Source of the DNA: Ditylenchus dipsaci
Taxonomy: Eukaryota; Nematoda; Chromadorea; Rhabditida; Anguinidae
Assembly: GCA_004194705.1 (NCBI GenBank)
Contig: SADC01001339.1
Location: 186,001-250,000 of the forward strand
DNA length: 64,000 nucleotides
Direction: 5' to 3'
This document shows, piece by piece, positions 39,482 to 50,499 of the stretch (position 1 is the stretch's first letter; every line of letters starts with the position of its first letter). The notes below the pieces were generated by a model that ran no database searches, was not told the origin of the DNA, and worked only from the letters and a program-made list of their open reading frames with translations. A program made the translations under genes and the position numbers.

Positions 39482-40678
39482 GAGGAGGCTCATACTTTGG
39501 AGCAGGCTTGTTATAATTTTTCAAAGTTTGGCTTCTAAACTCATCATTTTAGATATTACTAAAAAATTCTTGGATAAGTGAGTCACTTTGTTATTTTTTA
39601 GCTCTAAGACACCCACATTTTTCACTAGGGGAAAAGTACCCCAGTGCACACTGCGCCAATTTCAAATCGATCTGATGGTCTAGGACATTGGGTGATTAAG
39701 AATTTATAACTGTACAATTGGCAAATCATGTCTCATGACGTTGTTTTATCTGAAAAATTACACGTTTGCTTTTTTTTTGGCTGTTATAAATACAACGCCT
39801 CAAACACTTAATTTTCCAAATGCTTAACGAATTCTAACAATGTGGGCACCTTAGCAACAACCAAGATATTTGTCAATTTTTGACATTTTTATCGGGTGAT
39901 GTTTATTACTTTTTCAAAAACTGTACCCGAAAAATTGACGAAGTTCCAAAGCTCAACAAAATGTCATAAGGTAACAGATGTCGTTACTTAAAGAACTGTT
40001 GTAGCAGTCTATTTCACGACTAAATGTATTAATTGTATTGCAGAAATGGCTACAAACTACTTGTCAGGTCGCATGAGTGTAAATACGAAGGGTATGAGTA
40101 CATGCACGACAACATGTGCCTAACCATCTTCTCCGCCTCTAATTACTACGAGAGTGGCAGTAATAGGGGTGCCTATGTCAAGTTTCTAGGCAAGGAAAAG
40201 GTGGCCCACTTTGTTCAGTACATGGTTAGTCGGTTTGGTCGTACAGCAGTCACTCTATGTTTTTAGGCTAGCAAAGTGCACAAGAAGACTACTGTTAGAG
40301 AAAGGTCTAATTTATGACAAGCATATAAAAATATTGAAAACACCCTATACAAAGTACAGGTTAACTGGATATTAATTGGATTTTTAGAGTTTATTTTGAC
40401 AAATTTTTTGCAGAAACTCGAACCCTTTTTTAACTAATTGTGTTACCTAACTTTTTTGGTCTGATTTTTTTGGCTCCTGACTTTTTTGAGCAACTTTAAT
40501 CTTGGTTGTTGTATTTTTTAATTTCTTGCCCTTTTTTATTTTTTCTTGCCCCTTTTTTCAGATTTCAAATAAAATAACTGAAATCTTGCCCTTTTTTTTA
40601 TCAAAATCTGTTGAATTGCTCCGATTCGTGGCGTTCAAGAAAAATCGGAGCAGTTTACTCGATTTCGGATTAAAAAGA

Positions 40679-41125
40679 GGCAATATTTGGGTAATCCTTT
40701 TTCTTGGGGCAAATATACTTTTTTTGGGAAAATTTTACTTTTTTTGGGGCAAATTTTTCTTTTGACTGATTTCATTATTTTTTCTTATCTTTTTTCAAAA
40801 ATAAGTACACCATTATGTAGCCCTGCGCTTCTAGTTTCTAATGAAATATCCATTGTTCCATCATCTATGCAAAATGTAGCACAAAAACATATAAGTATAA
40901 ACCAAATTATTTTTCTGACTTGCTTCATACTTTTACTTTTTTGTGCTATTTTTTGCAAAGATGATGCAACAATCGATATCTCATTAGAAACTAGAAGCGC
41001 AGGGCTACATAATGGTGTCATCATTTTTGAAAAAAGATTAGTGAAAATAATGAAATCAGCCGAAAGAAAAATTTGCCCCAAAAAAGTATATTTGCCCCAA
41101 GAAAAAGGATTACCCGCAATATTTT
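40679..41125. repeat. Fold-back element in a PPEF intron
   Basis: GGCAATATTTGGGTAATCCT mirrored by AGGATTACCCGCAATATTTT; TTTTTTCAAAAATAAGTACA, CATTATGTAGCCCTGCGCTT mirrored by AAGCGCAGGGCTACATAATG. It shares the inner motif TAGTTTCTAATGA and TGTAGCnCTnCG with the COQ10 intron 1 element. It inflates this intron to about 1 kb. Confidence 0.75.
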
Positions 41126-41860
41126 AGTCATTTTATTTGAATTTGAATCAGAGCAAAAAAAATTAAAAAGGTGCAAGAATTCAGACTTTAGGGGCAACAA
41201 TTCAGTTAAATCCTCTGAGTTTATGGGAGGCGGTTTTAATATATAATGTTTATTGTGGTTTTTAAAACTGTAGACAATGATTTCACCTGATCTGTGTTCA
41301 GATTGAGTATTGTGGAGCAGTCAGCCATCAAAGGTATTGCTCTCATTAAGTCCTCCAAACATAAAATGTCTTGTTGCAGAACTGCGCGAAAAGCTGGTCT
41401 CTTTCACAACCGAACTCCAAAGAGAGTTTACAAAAATAGATTCGATGGGTACAGGTGTGTTTTTTCGGTAAAACTTTACTTGCCCCCCCCCCACCACGGC
41501 TGACCCACTTGGGTCACTACGTTTCACCGTCACTGTTTTCACCGTTCACTATTTTCACCGTCACTATTTTCACCGTCACTATTTTCACCGTCACCTTTTT
41601 TCACCGTCACTATTATCACCGTCACTATTTTCACCGTTCACTAAATTCACCGTCAGCACTTTAGGACCGCTTTTTAGATCTAAATTTTTCTAAAATTCAA
41701 ACAGTCTTGGTACCAAATTGTAGCCCTGAATGTCAGCTACATTTTGATACTACAAATTCTGAAAAAATAAAAAAATTAGAACTAAACTTTAGAAGGCGTT
41801 CAATCTCACATTTTTTCATCACGGTAGAACGCAGGGTGAGCGTCTTTTAAAGTTTAGAAC

Positions 41861-44526
41861 CAGTGTTTGGAAAAGCCAAGGCAAAGCCAAAGCCAAAGCC
41901 AAAACCAAAGCCAAAAATAGAAAGCCAAATTTTGGCCGGCCAAAATTTGGCTTTGTGTTTTTGGCTTTGGTTTTGGCTTTGAAATTGGCCGAGCCAAATT
42001 TTGGCCGGCCAAAATTTGGCTTTGTGTTTTTGGCCTTGGCTTTGGCTTTGAAATTGGCTGAGCCAAATTTTGGCCAGCATTTTTGGTTTGGCCGGCACTT
42101 TTGGCTTTGGCCGGCACTTTTGGCTTTGGCCAGCCTTTTTTGAGTTTCGATTTTGGCTGTCTAATTTTGGCTTTTGTTACTATATTTAGTATACTCGATC
42201 CTGGCTCAGTACTAATAATGCTTTTTCTGTTCTCTTTGTTACGATTCATATCTCAACTATTATCTCAATTTTTCGTGTTTTAGTGATCGATATGGACTCG
42301 CAGTCGTCAGCTACGTCTGAGGCTTCTCAACAATCTCCAAAGATTCGTAAAGATCCAATATGGGAGAAGTTCAATGAAACGGAAAAAAGCGGAAAGAGAC
42401 GTGCCGTCTGCAAAGAGTGTGCTAAAGTATCAGATTTTTATCTTCGTTGTATTCCAAAACGTTTTTTTACTTGATTAATTTAGGACTTTCTACCAAAGTG
42501 TTCAGCTATTAAGAAACATTGGGAGGACCAACATATGGAAAACTCATGCGTAGAAGGGGAACCGGCTACTAAAAAACTGAGAAAGTCTTTGGGAGATAAC
42601 AGGTTACATTATTTTGGAATAACCGTATAAGTTATGTGATCGTCATAGGAATACCATGCTCTGGCTAAAAAAATGATTCAATCAGTTAATAGATTTAAAC
42701 ACTCTCATGCTATGACAAAGGTGTTTTTAAGCTAATCTCATTTACAAGGCTAAGCCTTTCTTTTCAGGAATTGGCTGAAGAGTGCGGCAAAGTAGTTATA
42801 GCGCCGTCTACAACTCGCTGGGGATCAATTATTGCTGTAATAAAGAGGTTCTTGTTGTTGAAAGAAAGCATCTATGAAGTGGCCAGCAAGAAATGCAATC
42901 TTCCATCAACGGATGAGATTTTAGTAGGTGATTCGTCTCTTATTGAAGTGTAAATTGTCCCTTTTAGTGGTTGGAGGAAATTCAAAAAATCTGCTCGCCA
43001 TTGATTACTATGCTAAGCAGGATTCAGGCGGAAAGGACAGTTACGATATCACATGCCTTAGAATATTTGAAGACGTTGTTTTTCGTGCTAGAAAATGAGC
43101 AGGTTTTTTTGAATCTTGAATTCTTATAAGTTTTTGATGCCATGATTGATTATAGAGTGGGTTTGGTGGTGGAGAATTTTCAAAATACCTGCAGAAAGCT
43201 CTCAAAGACCGATTTTCAACAATGCTACAAAAAGATTTGGTGACCTTCAACCCGATTTTTACAATAGCTTCCAGCTTAGATCCCAAACCGCATCCTGCTT
43301 GAATGATGAAGAGCTGAAAAGTGCAGCTGAATGGATCTTCCAGATTGTAATTTAATATCTTATCTTCTTTTTTGAGGGTTAAGTGACTATTTTTTAGCTT
43401 CCTTCAGATCAATTTATAAGAACAGAATCAGTTCCAGCACAAAAATCTGATGCAAACAGCACGTTAGATGGTTTGATCTCACGAATGAAGGAAACCAACA
43501 AGACTGCCAGAAAGAACGAGACTACAACGAGCAGATCAAAGTCCTGGATAATGAATGCTCTCTATCGTGTGCAGAACAGTGGACCGGTAGATCCTTTGGT
43601 CTATTGGACTTCTATGTTTGAGACTGTAAGTAATTTGTTGTACCTGAAATAACCGTATAAGTTATGTGATCGTCATAGGAATACCATGCTCTGGCTATGT
43701 TTGCAGTGGAGGTTTTGAGTGTGCCTGCGACCAGCGCACCGATCGAGCGAATATTCTCTAGCGCGGGACTTGCAACAACAAATAGGAGGAATCGAACAGA
43801 ATTTGATTTGTTAAATGCGCAGCTTGTCATCTACTGCAATAGTGAAATGTTGTGTTAGATGACCAATTATGTTGAAAAGATTATGACAAATTGTGTTCTT
43901 GGAAATAAAAGTTTATCACGCGGTAATGAAGAAGAAGTTGATAGAAGTTAATAGGTATTGGTGTCCCTACATGGGCATCACTACTTGGGTGCCACCTGAG
44001 TATTTAAACAGCCTCCTTGGGAGAGGCGAAGTCAGCAGTAAGGGAGTCTTAAAACTTTTTTACTAAAAATTGTTCAATTCGGCCACTCTAAAAAAAACTT
44101 GGCTATGTAGACCTGATTTCCGAATTTGCAGGCCCTCAAGACCGGAATTTTCCATTTTTACTTGGGATTCCATGCGGTATTGACCAAAATTAAGCCATCG
44201 ACAAAAATACAAGGAAAAAAGGCCAAAGCCAAAATCAGACGGTCAAAGCCAAAAATAGCTGGCCAAGGCTAAAATCAGAGCCAAAGCCAAAGTGCCGGCC
44301 AAAGCCAAAGCCAAAACCAAAGCCAAAAACACAAAGCCAAATTTTGGCCGGCCAAAATTTGGTTCGGCCAATTTCAAAGCCAAACCGAAGCCAAAAACAC
44401 AAAGCCAAATTTTGGCCGGCCAAATTTTGGCTTTTCGTTTTTGGCTTTGGTTTTGGCTTTGGCTTTGGCTTTGGCCGGCACTTTTGGCTTTGGCTTTGCG
44501 TTTGGCTTTGGCTTTTCCAAACACTG
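41861..44526 (+). mobile_element. hAT transposon with perfect 8-bp target duplication
   Basis: Ends CAGTGTTTGGAAAAGCCAA on both sides (inverted), flanked by TTTAGAAC at 41853-41860 and 44527-44534. Subterminal regions (41865-42170, 44218-44520) are dense arrays of AAAGCCAAAGCC and of the palindrome AATTTTGGCCGGCCAAAATT. 2,666 bp including a transposase gene. Boundaries are exact; this is the best-defined element in the window. Confidence 0.93.
42292..43858 (+). pseudogene. hAT transposase with BED finger, rearranged
   Basis: Exon 1 starts at 42292 (MDSQSSATSEASQQ). A BED zinc finger is split over two exons: DPIWEKFNETEKSGKR, VCKECAK, then DFLPKCSAIKKHWEDQH (CX2C...HX4H). Downstream: TTRWGSIIAVIKRFLLLKES, SPLITMLSRIQAERTVTISH, ASSLDPKPH, DPLVYWTSMFE, and the C-terminal dimerisation block LSVPATSAPIERIFSSAG and TNRRNRTEFDLLNAQLVIYC. 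These are the standard hAT blocks in order. Problems: a frame change near 43290 (after LDPKPH), and a 50-base stretch (42618-42667) that is an exact copy of 43648-43697 and puts the EYHALA segment of the C-terminal domain after the BED exon. Probably inactive, though one break could be an assembly indel. Confidence 0.85.
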
Positions 44527-44751
44527 TTTAGAACTAAAATTTTTCGTTTTTTTTAGAAATTGTAGTACCAAAATGTAGCTGACATTCAGGGCTACAATTT
44601 GGTACCAAAAATTTTAAAAATTTCGAAAAATTTAGACCTAAAAAGCGGTCCTAAAGTGCTGATGGTGAATTTAGTGAACGGTGAAAATAGTGACGGTGAA
44701 AATAGGTGACGGTGAAAATAGTGACGGTGAAAATAGGCGACGGTGAAAACC

Positions 44752-45410
44752 AAGAGAGTTTACAAAAATAGATTCGATGGGTACAGGTGTGTTTTTTTCG
44801 GTAACACTTCCCCCCCCCACCCACGGCTGACCCACTTGGGTCCACTACGTTTCACCGTCACTGTTTTCACCGTTCACTATTTTCACCGTCACTATTTTCA
44901 CCGTCACCTATTTTCACCGTCTCCTCGTCCGCCTTCCTCTCCTCAGTCAAAGAAGCTATTAAAATAGCTGAATCAAAAATACGGTTCAACCCGCTCGTTA
45001 GTTGTGATCAAAACTATGAACCTTACGAATGAGAAATGTTTCTTGCCTCTTAAAAGAAGCTACCAAAACCACTATTTTAGTAAGAACCCAATGTGATCAG
45101 AAATTACACTAAAGGTATAAAACGTTCAAATAGTTTATTGTATTTTATCTGAATTTGAAAGTCGACGCTCTCTTCTGAATTTTATGAGCAGTTTTTTTAC
45201 GAGTGAGCAGTTTGAGCAGTTTTATTTCACTCATATTTGGATCCGGATTCGGACGCAGTTAACATAACGTATAATGTCAAGTTTATACGCGCTAATTCAA
45301 ATTTACTGACTATATTTTGTATTTCTTTGTTATTTTAAGGCTACAGGTAGAAATGGGAACAAACAATATATTGGTATTGGGTATTGGGACAAATAAAGGC
45401 GTTAATATTG
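44752..45410. other. Right flank of the composite insertion, to the arm 2 junction
   Basis: 44752-44921 repeats part of the PPEF exon (GAGAGTTTACAAAAATAGAT) and the left MITE end. After TCTCCTCAG (about 44946) a short open stretch begins VKEAIKIAESKIRF and ends at a TGA near 45034; it joins in phase with the last PPEF exon but does not look like an EF-hand. The remainder is AT-rich without features until arm 1 homology resumes near 45411. Confidence 0.4.
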
Positions 45411-45899
45411 GTATTGGGATATTGGTTGGTGTCTTTCTAAAATATTGGTATTGGGTTTGCCGAAATATTGGGTGCTATAATGGAATTTAAATAATGGAAT
45501 TTTTTCTTTTGAATAATAGAATTCTTTTCTAATTGAAATTTCAAAGTTTCCCTCATATTTCCTCATTTTTTTGGCCTAATGGATGACATTAAGCAAATTT
45601 TATTTATTATTTTCTCATTGATTCACTTAAATTGTGTTATTTCAAAGAAAAAAAATTAGCGAAAAGACTGTCCTATACCCAAAATGTTTTGGTGATTATA
45701 AAACTAATGTTGGAAGCTCTGACTCAGAAGTGATTTTTTTTGACAAAATCGAGTTTTATTTTCCACATTTCTGCAACACCGTAACAAGATTTATTTCAAA
45801 TTATTCTCCCCCAAAAAAATTTGGTATTGGGCAATATATTGTCGTCCACAACTTTGAAATATTGGTATTGGGTCTAGAGAGGGCCAAAAAATATTGGTA

Positions 45900-46315
45900 C
45901 AGTCAAACCTCGATTGACGATTTAACGACCCCCCGTCGTTAAATCGTCAAACCTCGATTTAACGACCCCCACCTCAAGTTTGTTCCCGCCTAGGGTCCGT
46001 CGGACCTAGGCGGGAACAAACTTGAACAAACTCGGACCCGGTCCGACACTTTTTCAACCCCATTTTCAAAATACCTTAACGATTCTTTTTTGACAGTCTG
46101 GTCGCCAATATCGTAGGGATTCCGATTTCGCCGATCGTTTTTCAGAAATCTAGAGTTTTCGTTATTAAAAAATCGGAACCTCGATTTAACGACCTTCTAA
46201 TTTTCAAAAGGGAGGTCGTTAAATAGAGGTTTTGATTTTTTAAAAGCAAAAATTTTAGGTTTTTGAAAAACGATTGGCAAAATCGGAATTTTTACGATAT
46301 TTAGCATCAGGGTGG
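45900..46315. mobile_element. MITE with 'GATTTAACGAC' words (arm 2 copy)
   Basis: Starts CAGTCAAACCTCGATTGACG after TA, with GATTTAACGACCCCC words, the palindrome around CCTAGGGTCCGTCGG, and the core GACAGTCTGGTCGCCAATAT, CCGATTTCGCCGATCG. Mirror of 21125-21539. Inserted before the duplication. Confidence 0.7.
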
Positions 46316-47299
46316 GTAGGAAAATCCCCTGATACCCCCTTCCCTTACGTGGGTATCCACCTCCATAATCCGAAATTTTGGATTTAGCTGAAAATTTTTA
46401 AAAATAACTGTACCGTGTCCTGAGCACGGTTTGATGATGCTAAAACAGCGATTTGACTTGCACGAAGGCCAGTAGTGTACCGTAGGGTGTCCAAGTGGTG
46501 CTCAGGTTTTTGTACCTAGCTATCGGTACTCAGGTGAAAGCGCCTGCGTAGTAGTACCCAATGCTCAGGCGGTTTAAGTGAAACACCTCAAGAATGTGTA
46601 TAGGTATCATAGAAGTGTCTGGGTCAGGATTGTTCAAGCGCCGGTTTCAAAATAAGCGCCGGCGTGTCGTTAGCGCCGGCGCTTAGCCAGCGATCCGCCG
46701 GAATCAGGCTCAGCGCCGGCGCCAAGTAAAGGCCGGCTCCATATTTGCTATATTTCAAACACAAAGAGACACTTCAAACACAAAGAGACACTTCAAACAC
46801 AAACAAATTTTGTCAATAATAATTTTGAATTGTATTTTTTGTTTACGCCTGCTGTTTAGAAAATAAATTTGTAAATTTGCCCAAAATGGTTTTCTAGTCA
46901 AAATTTGAAAAATTTAAATTGGCTTTTCAAATTTTGAAGAGAATAAGGGCTGTATTGGGAGTTGAAGGGAATAAAAAGAAGCCGCTTTTATGGCAAAATG
47001 ATAAAAAAAAACAAGTAGATGATTGTATTTTTGGCTGTCTTTCTATGTTTTTTAGCTGGGCCGAGGCAAAAAGAGACTCTTTGTCAGGGCTCGTAGCTCA
47101 AAATTTAAAAAAGGACATTTTCCACAAAAGAAAGATTTCGGTTAAAACAAGACATTTTTCAAAAGTTGATAAAATCGCTTTACAAACTTTATTTAAAGTT
47201 GAAATTTTCAACATCAAATAACACCTTCCAACATATTTCTAACATTTAATCATATTTATCTTGACTTAGAATTTTCTTTTGGAGTTCTCTTTCTTTCAC

Positions 47300-47476
47300 T
47301 GATGTCAAAGTTGATGCGTACTTGGGGAAGAGCGTTAACCGTTTCCGCCTGAAGAGGGTTTCTCGCGTCGGTTCACTGGGCATTGCACAACGAAAAGACG
47401 CACTCCACGAATGCTTTGGCTAACTGGATTGAGAGAATCATGCCGACGAGCTGGTAGAGATTCGGAAGCGAGTTGT
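47300..47476 (-). pseudogene. hAT transposase C-terminal relic (arm 2 copy)
   Basis: Mirror of 19971-20146 with the same in-frame TGA, so it was already dead before the duplication. Confidence 0.65.
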
Positions 47477-47840
47477 TGCCCTTTTGAGGAATCCACCAAA
47501 TCCACTAAATATAATCTTTGTCCGCGATCTCTATCGCCACTTGATTTGCGAGCTCTACAGCCTCAGTGTAGTCGATAAAAAAGAGAAAAAAAGGACGCTG
47601 GGTGAAAAAAGGACACATACGAGCCCTGCTCTATGTGCATTTTATGATCAAGAGTACTTCTCGGAGTTATGTAAGGTAAGTGAGGGCGCGGATCCCTAAC
47701 TTTCAAACCCTTAGGTATCTTAGGAAGTTACAACCATTTTTATAAACATAATCATTGAAACCTCGTAAAGTTTTTAACGTGAAAAATCTTTCTTCTTAAT
47801 GAAATTCGAATTTTTGACACCGGAATCGTAATCAGCGTAC

Positions 47841-48270
47841 CTGATTTGCTTATAATATTACTCTTAGAAGTACAAGTTGACAAGCGTATTTCGAATTCTT
47901 CTCGAGACAATAAATATTTTAATAAGTCAGTACTTTGTAACTTAAATATTTTTTCAAAAACTTCATTGACAGATTTTTTTTGCAGATTCTTGTAGAGCAC
48001 CCCAAAGTTATATAACAAAGTGCTCCTGATATGTCGAGGTCTTTTGAAAAAGTTAGGGACGAATGGCCAGCCGAAGTTAACGAAAAACCATGATACGGTA
48101 AAAACATTAGCGAAAAACCATGGTGAAGGTAGTTGGTTAACGTTTGGTGTAATAAGATGAAATATGTATTAAAATACAGCTCAAATACAAAGAAAGACTC
48201 ACAAAAACTCTTATTCACACTTCTTTTTTTATCATCTTACACAAAAAATTTTCGGCAAAAAATGTTAAAA
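47841..48270. repeat. Dispersed repeat shared with 52760-53340
   Basis: CTGATTTGCTTATAATATTA, GATTCTTGTAGAGCACCC, TTATATAACAAAGTGCTCC and GATATGTCGAGGTC are present here and, on the other strand, at 53175-53330 (GGTGCTCTACAAGAATCTCC, GACATATCAGCAGCGCTTTG). No coding capacity was recognised. Confidence 0.6.
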
Positions 48271-48309
48271 AAAATTTTGCCTTGGTCCCCAAGCTAAAAT
48301 TTTTTAGAA

Positions 48310-48510
48310 AATTTATTCTTGCGGTGCCAGTGCCGAAGCTGGCACCGGCACCGCACCGGACTGGTGCCGGTGCGGTGCCGGTGCGCGTGCATGGGTAGGG
48401 TCGATGCCGGTGCTGGTGCCGGTGCGAGTTGGCGAAAGTAGTCGGTGCCGGTAAGGTGCCGCTGCGCATCGAAGGAAAAAGTCTGTGCTGGTGCCGGTGC
48501 CGAAATTTAA
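48310..48510. repeat. GC-rich (CCGGTG)n-like block
   Basis: Repeated GGTGCCGGTGC words with GCACCGGCACCGCACCGG, far more GC-rich than the surroundings. Shorter similar words occur at 14770-14795 and 59325-59470. Probably subterminal words of a further element family; no gene. Confidence 0.55.
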
Positions 48511-48558
48511 AAATTTACAGCACTGATATCATGGTTTTCAGCCTATTTTCAGTTGCAC

Positions 48559-48860
48559 AGGAACTCGGGTTTCAGTTTAAATAGGGTAAGGTTAAGGTTC
48601 AAATGGGGTAATATTAAGTTTAAATAAGATTCAAAGTCAATTTAAGCTTTAACATGACCCTATTTAAACTTTAACCCAAACTGGAAAAGTGAATAATGGG
48701 TAAAGTTAAGGTTTATTTAAAATTCATTTAAACACTAACCTTACCCAATTTAAACTTTACAATGTCCAGTCAAATTTTTCCTTTAAAATTTAAACTTTAA
48801 ATTGGGCAAAGTCTTACTTTAAATTGGGTGAAGTTTGACTTGATTAAAACTTTATTTAAG
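48559..48860. repeat. Element with TTTAAACTTTAACCCAA words
   Basis: Starts ACAGGAACTCGGGTTTCAGT and contains many GGTTAAGGTTCAAAT / AATTTAAACTTTACCC words. 52400-52625 is a relative ending CAGACCCGAGTTCCTGTGTG, the mirror of this start. Confidence 0.6.
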
Positions 48861-49060
48861 GTTTAACACCCAGTTTTCACTTTTTTGCATATATTCATGT
48901 GAATATGCATTATTATTGTTTAGAACTGACTTTTGTGCTGTGCGATATAAGTTTTAGGTAGAATAAAATGTTTGGCAGTGTCCATAGTTGTGGTCAACAT
49001 TTTTGGCCCTCAAAATTTTCGTCGACCCTGAAAAGTTGATAATAATTTCAACAATTTTTC

Positions 49061-49312
49061 GGGCAGGAGCAGCCTGTGTCAAATCACATTGTGCCACCGC
49101 AAATTGTGCCAAATTACACTGTGCCCAATTTGAATTGTGCCAAACTCAAATTGTACCACCGCAAATTGTGCCAAAATCAAACTGTACCAGAATAAAAATA
49201 AAATAATAAAAATAAAAAGAATAAAAATTTGATGATTTCTACAGTTAAATGTATCAAAATAGCGGCATAATTTGCGGTGGCACAATGTGATTTGACACAG
49301 GTTGCTCCTGCC
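49061..49312. mobile_element. hAT-like MITE with 'AAATTGTGCCA' word array
   Basis: Ends GGGCAGGAGCAGCCTGTGTC and GACACAGGTTGCTCCTGCC, flanked by AATTTTTC on both sides (49053-49060, 49313-49320; a ninth base G may belong). Words ACCGCAAATTGTGCCAAA are repeated inward. It shares GGCAGGAG and CAAATCACATTG with the element at 26407-27055 but uses GTGCCA in place of GCGGCA. Confidence 0.8.
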
Positions 49313-49631
49313 AATTTTTCGCTCAATATTTTGTTGGCCCAATGTTGATCTACGACATTTTGAAGCCAAAAATGCCTGTTGACCCTCTAGTAAAATGCTG
49401 TCCACCCCCCCCCTCTCAAAATAACTTTTTATTTTTCGGAATTGTGTTCGGAATTGTTTTATTATATTAAACAGCGAACACTTCCGGCGCTGCCTCAGCC
49501 GCTTGTTTGAACCTTCAAAATTCGTTTTTATTTTTATTTTTTACGTTACTAAACTACAAAACTGCGTTGCAAAATAACAAACACTTAGTTTGCGAAAGAG
49601 AAGGCTTTAATTGTCTTTTTATTGATTTCTA

Positions 49632-49841
49632 TCACGCATCTTTGTGCATATCTTTTAGCTGCATGTCCACGGCTTCTTTTGCAATCCGGCTGATTTCGGC
49701 AGTAGTGAAGTGCAGTGAGCGTGTGGGGTTACTTCCTGAATGAATCAAGAAGCAGCATATTTTGTGTTTGCACTTAATATTGAGCCCAAAGCCTCGGAAC
49801 CGGTCCACGAATGTAGATTTCCACCGTTCTTCTTTACGCAT
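49632..49841 (-). CDS. Unrecognised 69-codon open frame
   Basis: Starts MRKEERWKSTFVDRFRGFGL and ends AKEAVDMQLKDMHKDA. The composition is protein-like (charged helices, little AT bias) compared with nearby frames, but I recognise no family, and no spliced neighbours were found. May be a fragment of a gene or transposon. Confidence 0.25.
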   Translation of the reverse strand: MRKEERWKSTFVDRFRGFGLNIKCKHKICCFLIHSGSNPTRSLHFTTAEISRIAKEAVDMQLKDMHKDA

Positions 49842-49984
49842 TACTCACATTATTACAGTAAATAAAAATCTGATTAAGTGTCCAAGTGTATTGTCATAAA
49901 AATTGTCGATGACTTAAAGTTACAAGAATTCAATAACAAATAGAATTAAATTTTTTAAAATAAAGTAGTAAAGGAGATTTTTTT

Positions 49985-50345
49985 ACACGCCGCTGCCGCC
50001 GCCGCTCATTTCTGACCCACCGCTGCCGCCGCCGCTGTTATTTTTCCCTGCCACCGCCGCTGCCGCTGCTTTTCGGCCCTTCCGCCGCCGCCGCTTTTTT
50101 CGCCGCTGCCGCTGTTTTTCTTGCAGCCCGCCGCTCGCCGCCGACGCTGCCGCTCTTTTTTCTGCGTGTCCAAGTATGGAACGACCATTCGTATAATCGT
50201 GATTCTTTACTCCTGAATAGTCACGGTAACCCCGGCACGTGACGTTCGCCCCATCGCCGTTTTCCCCATGGGACACTAGCCCCATTTCGCAAGAAAAGGA
50301 CACTAGCCCCTATTTCGCAAAAAATGGACACTAGCCCCATTTTTT
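49985..50345. repeat. CCGCCGCTGCCG block and GACACTAGCCCC repeats
   Basis: 49985-50165 is a low-complexity GC-rich stretch (CCGCCGCCGCTGCCGCTG variants). 50270-50345 has three copies of GGACACTAGCCCCATTTCGC-like units of 27-29 bases. They lie just upstream of the small gene at 50500. Confidence 0.6.
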
Positions 50346-50499
50346 TGAATCGGAGTTAAAAGGGGGAAATAAATGTGTGCGTGTTTCACTTTCTCATCTT
50401 TCATGTTCAGTTATCTGTTGTTGTTTTTGTCTCCACTTCTCTCGCAATACTTCACTCTCTTGTGACAACTGCTTTGTTTATTGCACTTTTTTAGCTACA

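Larger units (their letters stand above)
38959..41454 (+). pseudogene. PPEF-type serine/threonine phosphatase, 5'-truncated and interrupted by a MITE
   Basis: Exons: 38959-39032, 39084-39148 continuing after the insertion at 39490-39505, 39553-39577, 40044-40224, 40267-40304, 41302-41333, 41380-41454. Translation matches the C-terminal third of the catalytic domain of PPEF/RdgC phosphatases: [70 protein letters not shown], then the linker to the EF-hands RERLSIVEQSAIKELREK and ELQREFTKIDSMGTG. The S-H-E-C metal-site histidine block is present; the N-terminal metal-binding motifs (GDxHG, GDxVDRG, GNHE) and further EF-hand exons were not found nearby. The inserted MITE puts a TAA in frame directly after the Gly run. 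Two introns use GC donors (39033, 39506). Likely dead here unless the insertion is spliced out. Confidence 0.85.
41521..44750. mobile_element. MITE with CACCGTCACTATTTT words, split by a hAT transposon
   Basis: The left part (41521-41860) and right part (44535-44750) are inverted: GTTTTCACCGTTCACTATTT ... and ...GACGGTGAAAATAGTGACGG; AAAGTGCTGATGG / GTCAGCACTTTAGGACCGC; GGTACCAAATTGTAGCCCTG mirrored by CAGGGCTACAATTTGGTACC. The hAT at 41861-44526 sits in its loop. The segment 41420-41590 (PPEF exon end plus the left MITE end) is repeated at 44752-44921. Confidence 0.75.
45411..47840. repeat. Arm 2 of the inverted duplication, second block
   Basis: Reverse complement of about 19604-22030. It contains mirror copies of the 21125 MITE (45900-46315), the 'gcgccggcgc' block (46638-46740) and the hAT relic. 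A 21-base unit (CACAAAGAGACACTTCAAA) is present one more time here (about 46757-46800) than in arm 1. Ends ACGATTCCGG-mirror at 47840, after which a different repeat begins. Confidence 0.92.

Noticed and set aside
41847..44571. Open frames rich in Phe-Trp-Leu or Lys-Pro (FWLWFWLWLW, AKPKPKT)
   Set aside because: They are translations of the AAAGCCAAAGCC arrays at the hAT ends, not proteins.
44946..45034. Continuation of PPEF into an EF-hand exon
   Set aside because: It joins in phase after a good acceptor, but lacks the D-x-D-x-D/G loop pattern of an EF-hand; left as undetermined.
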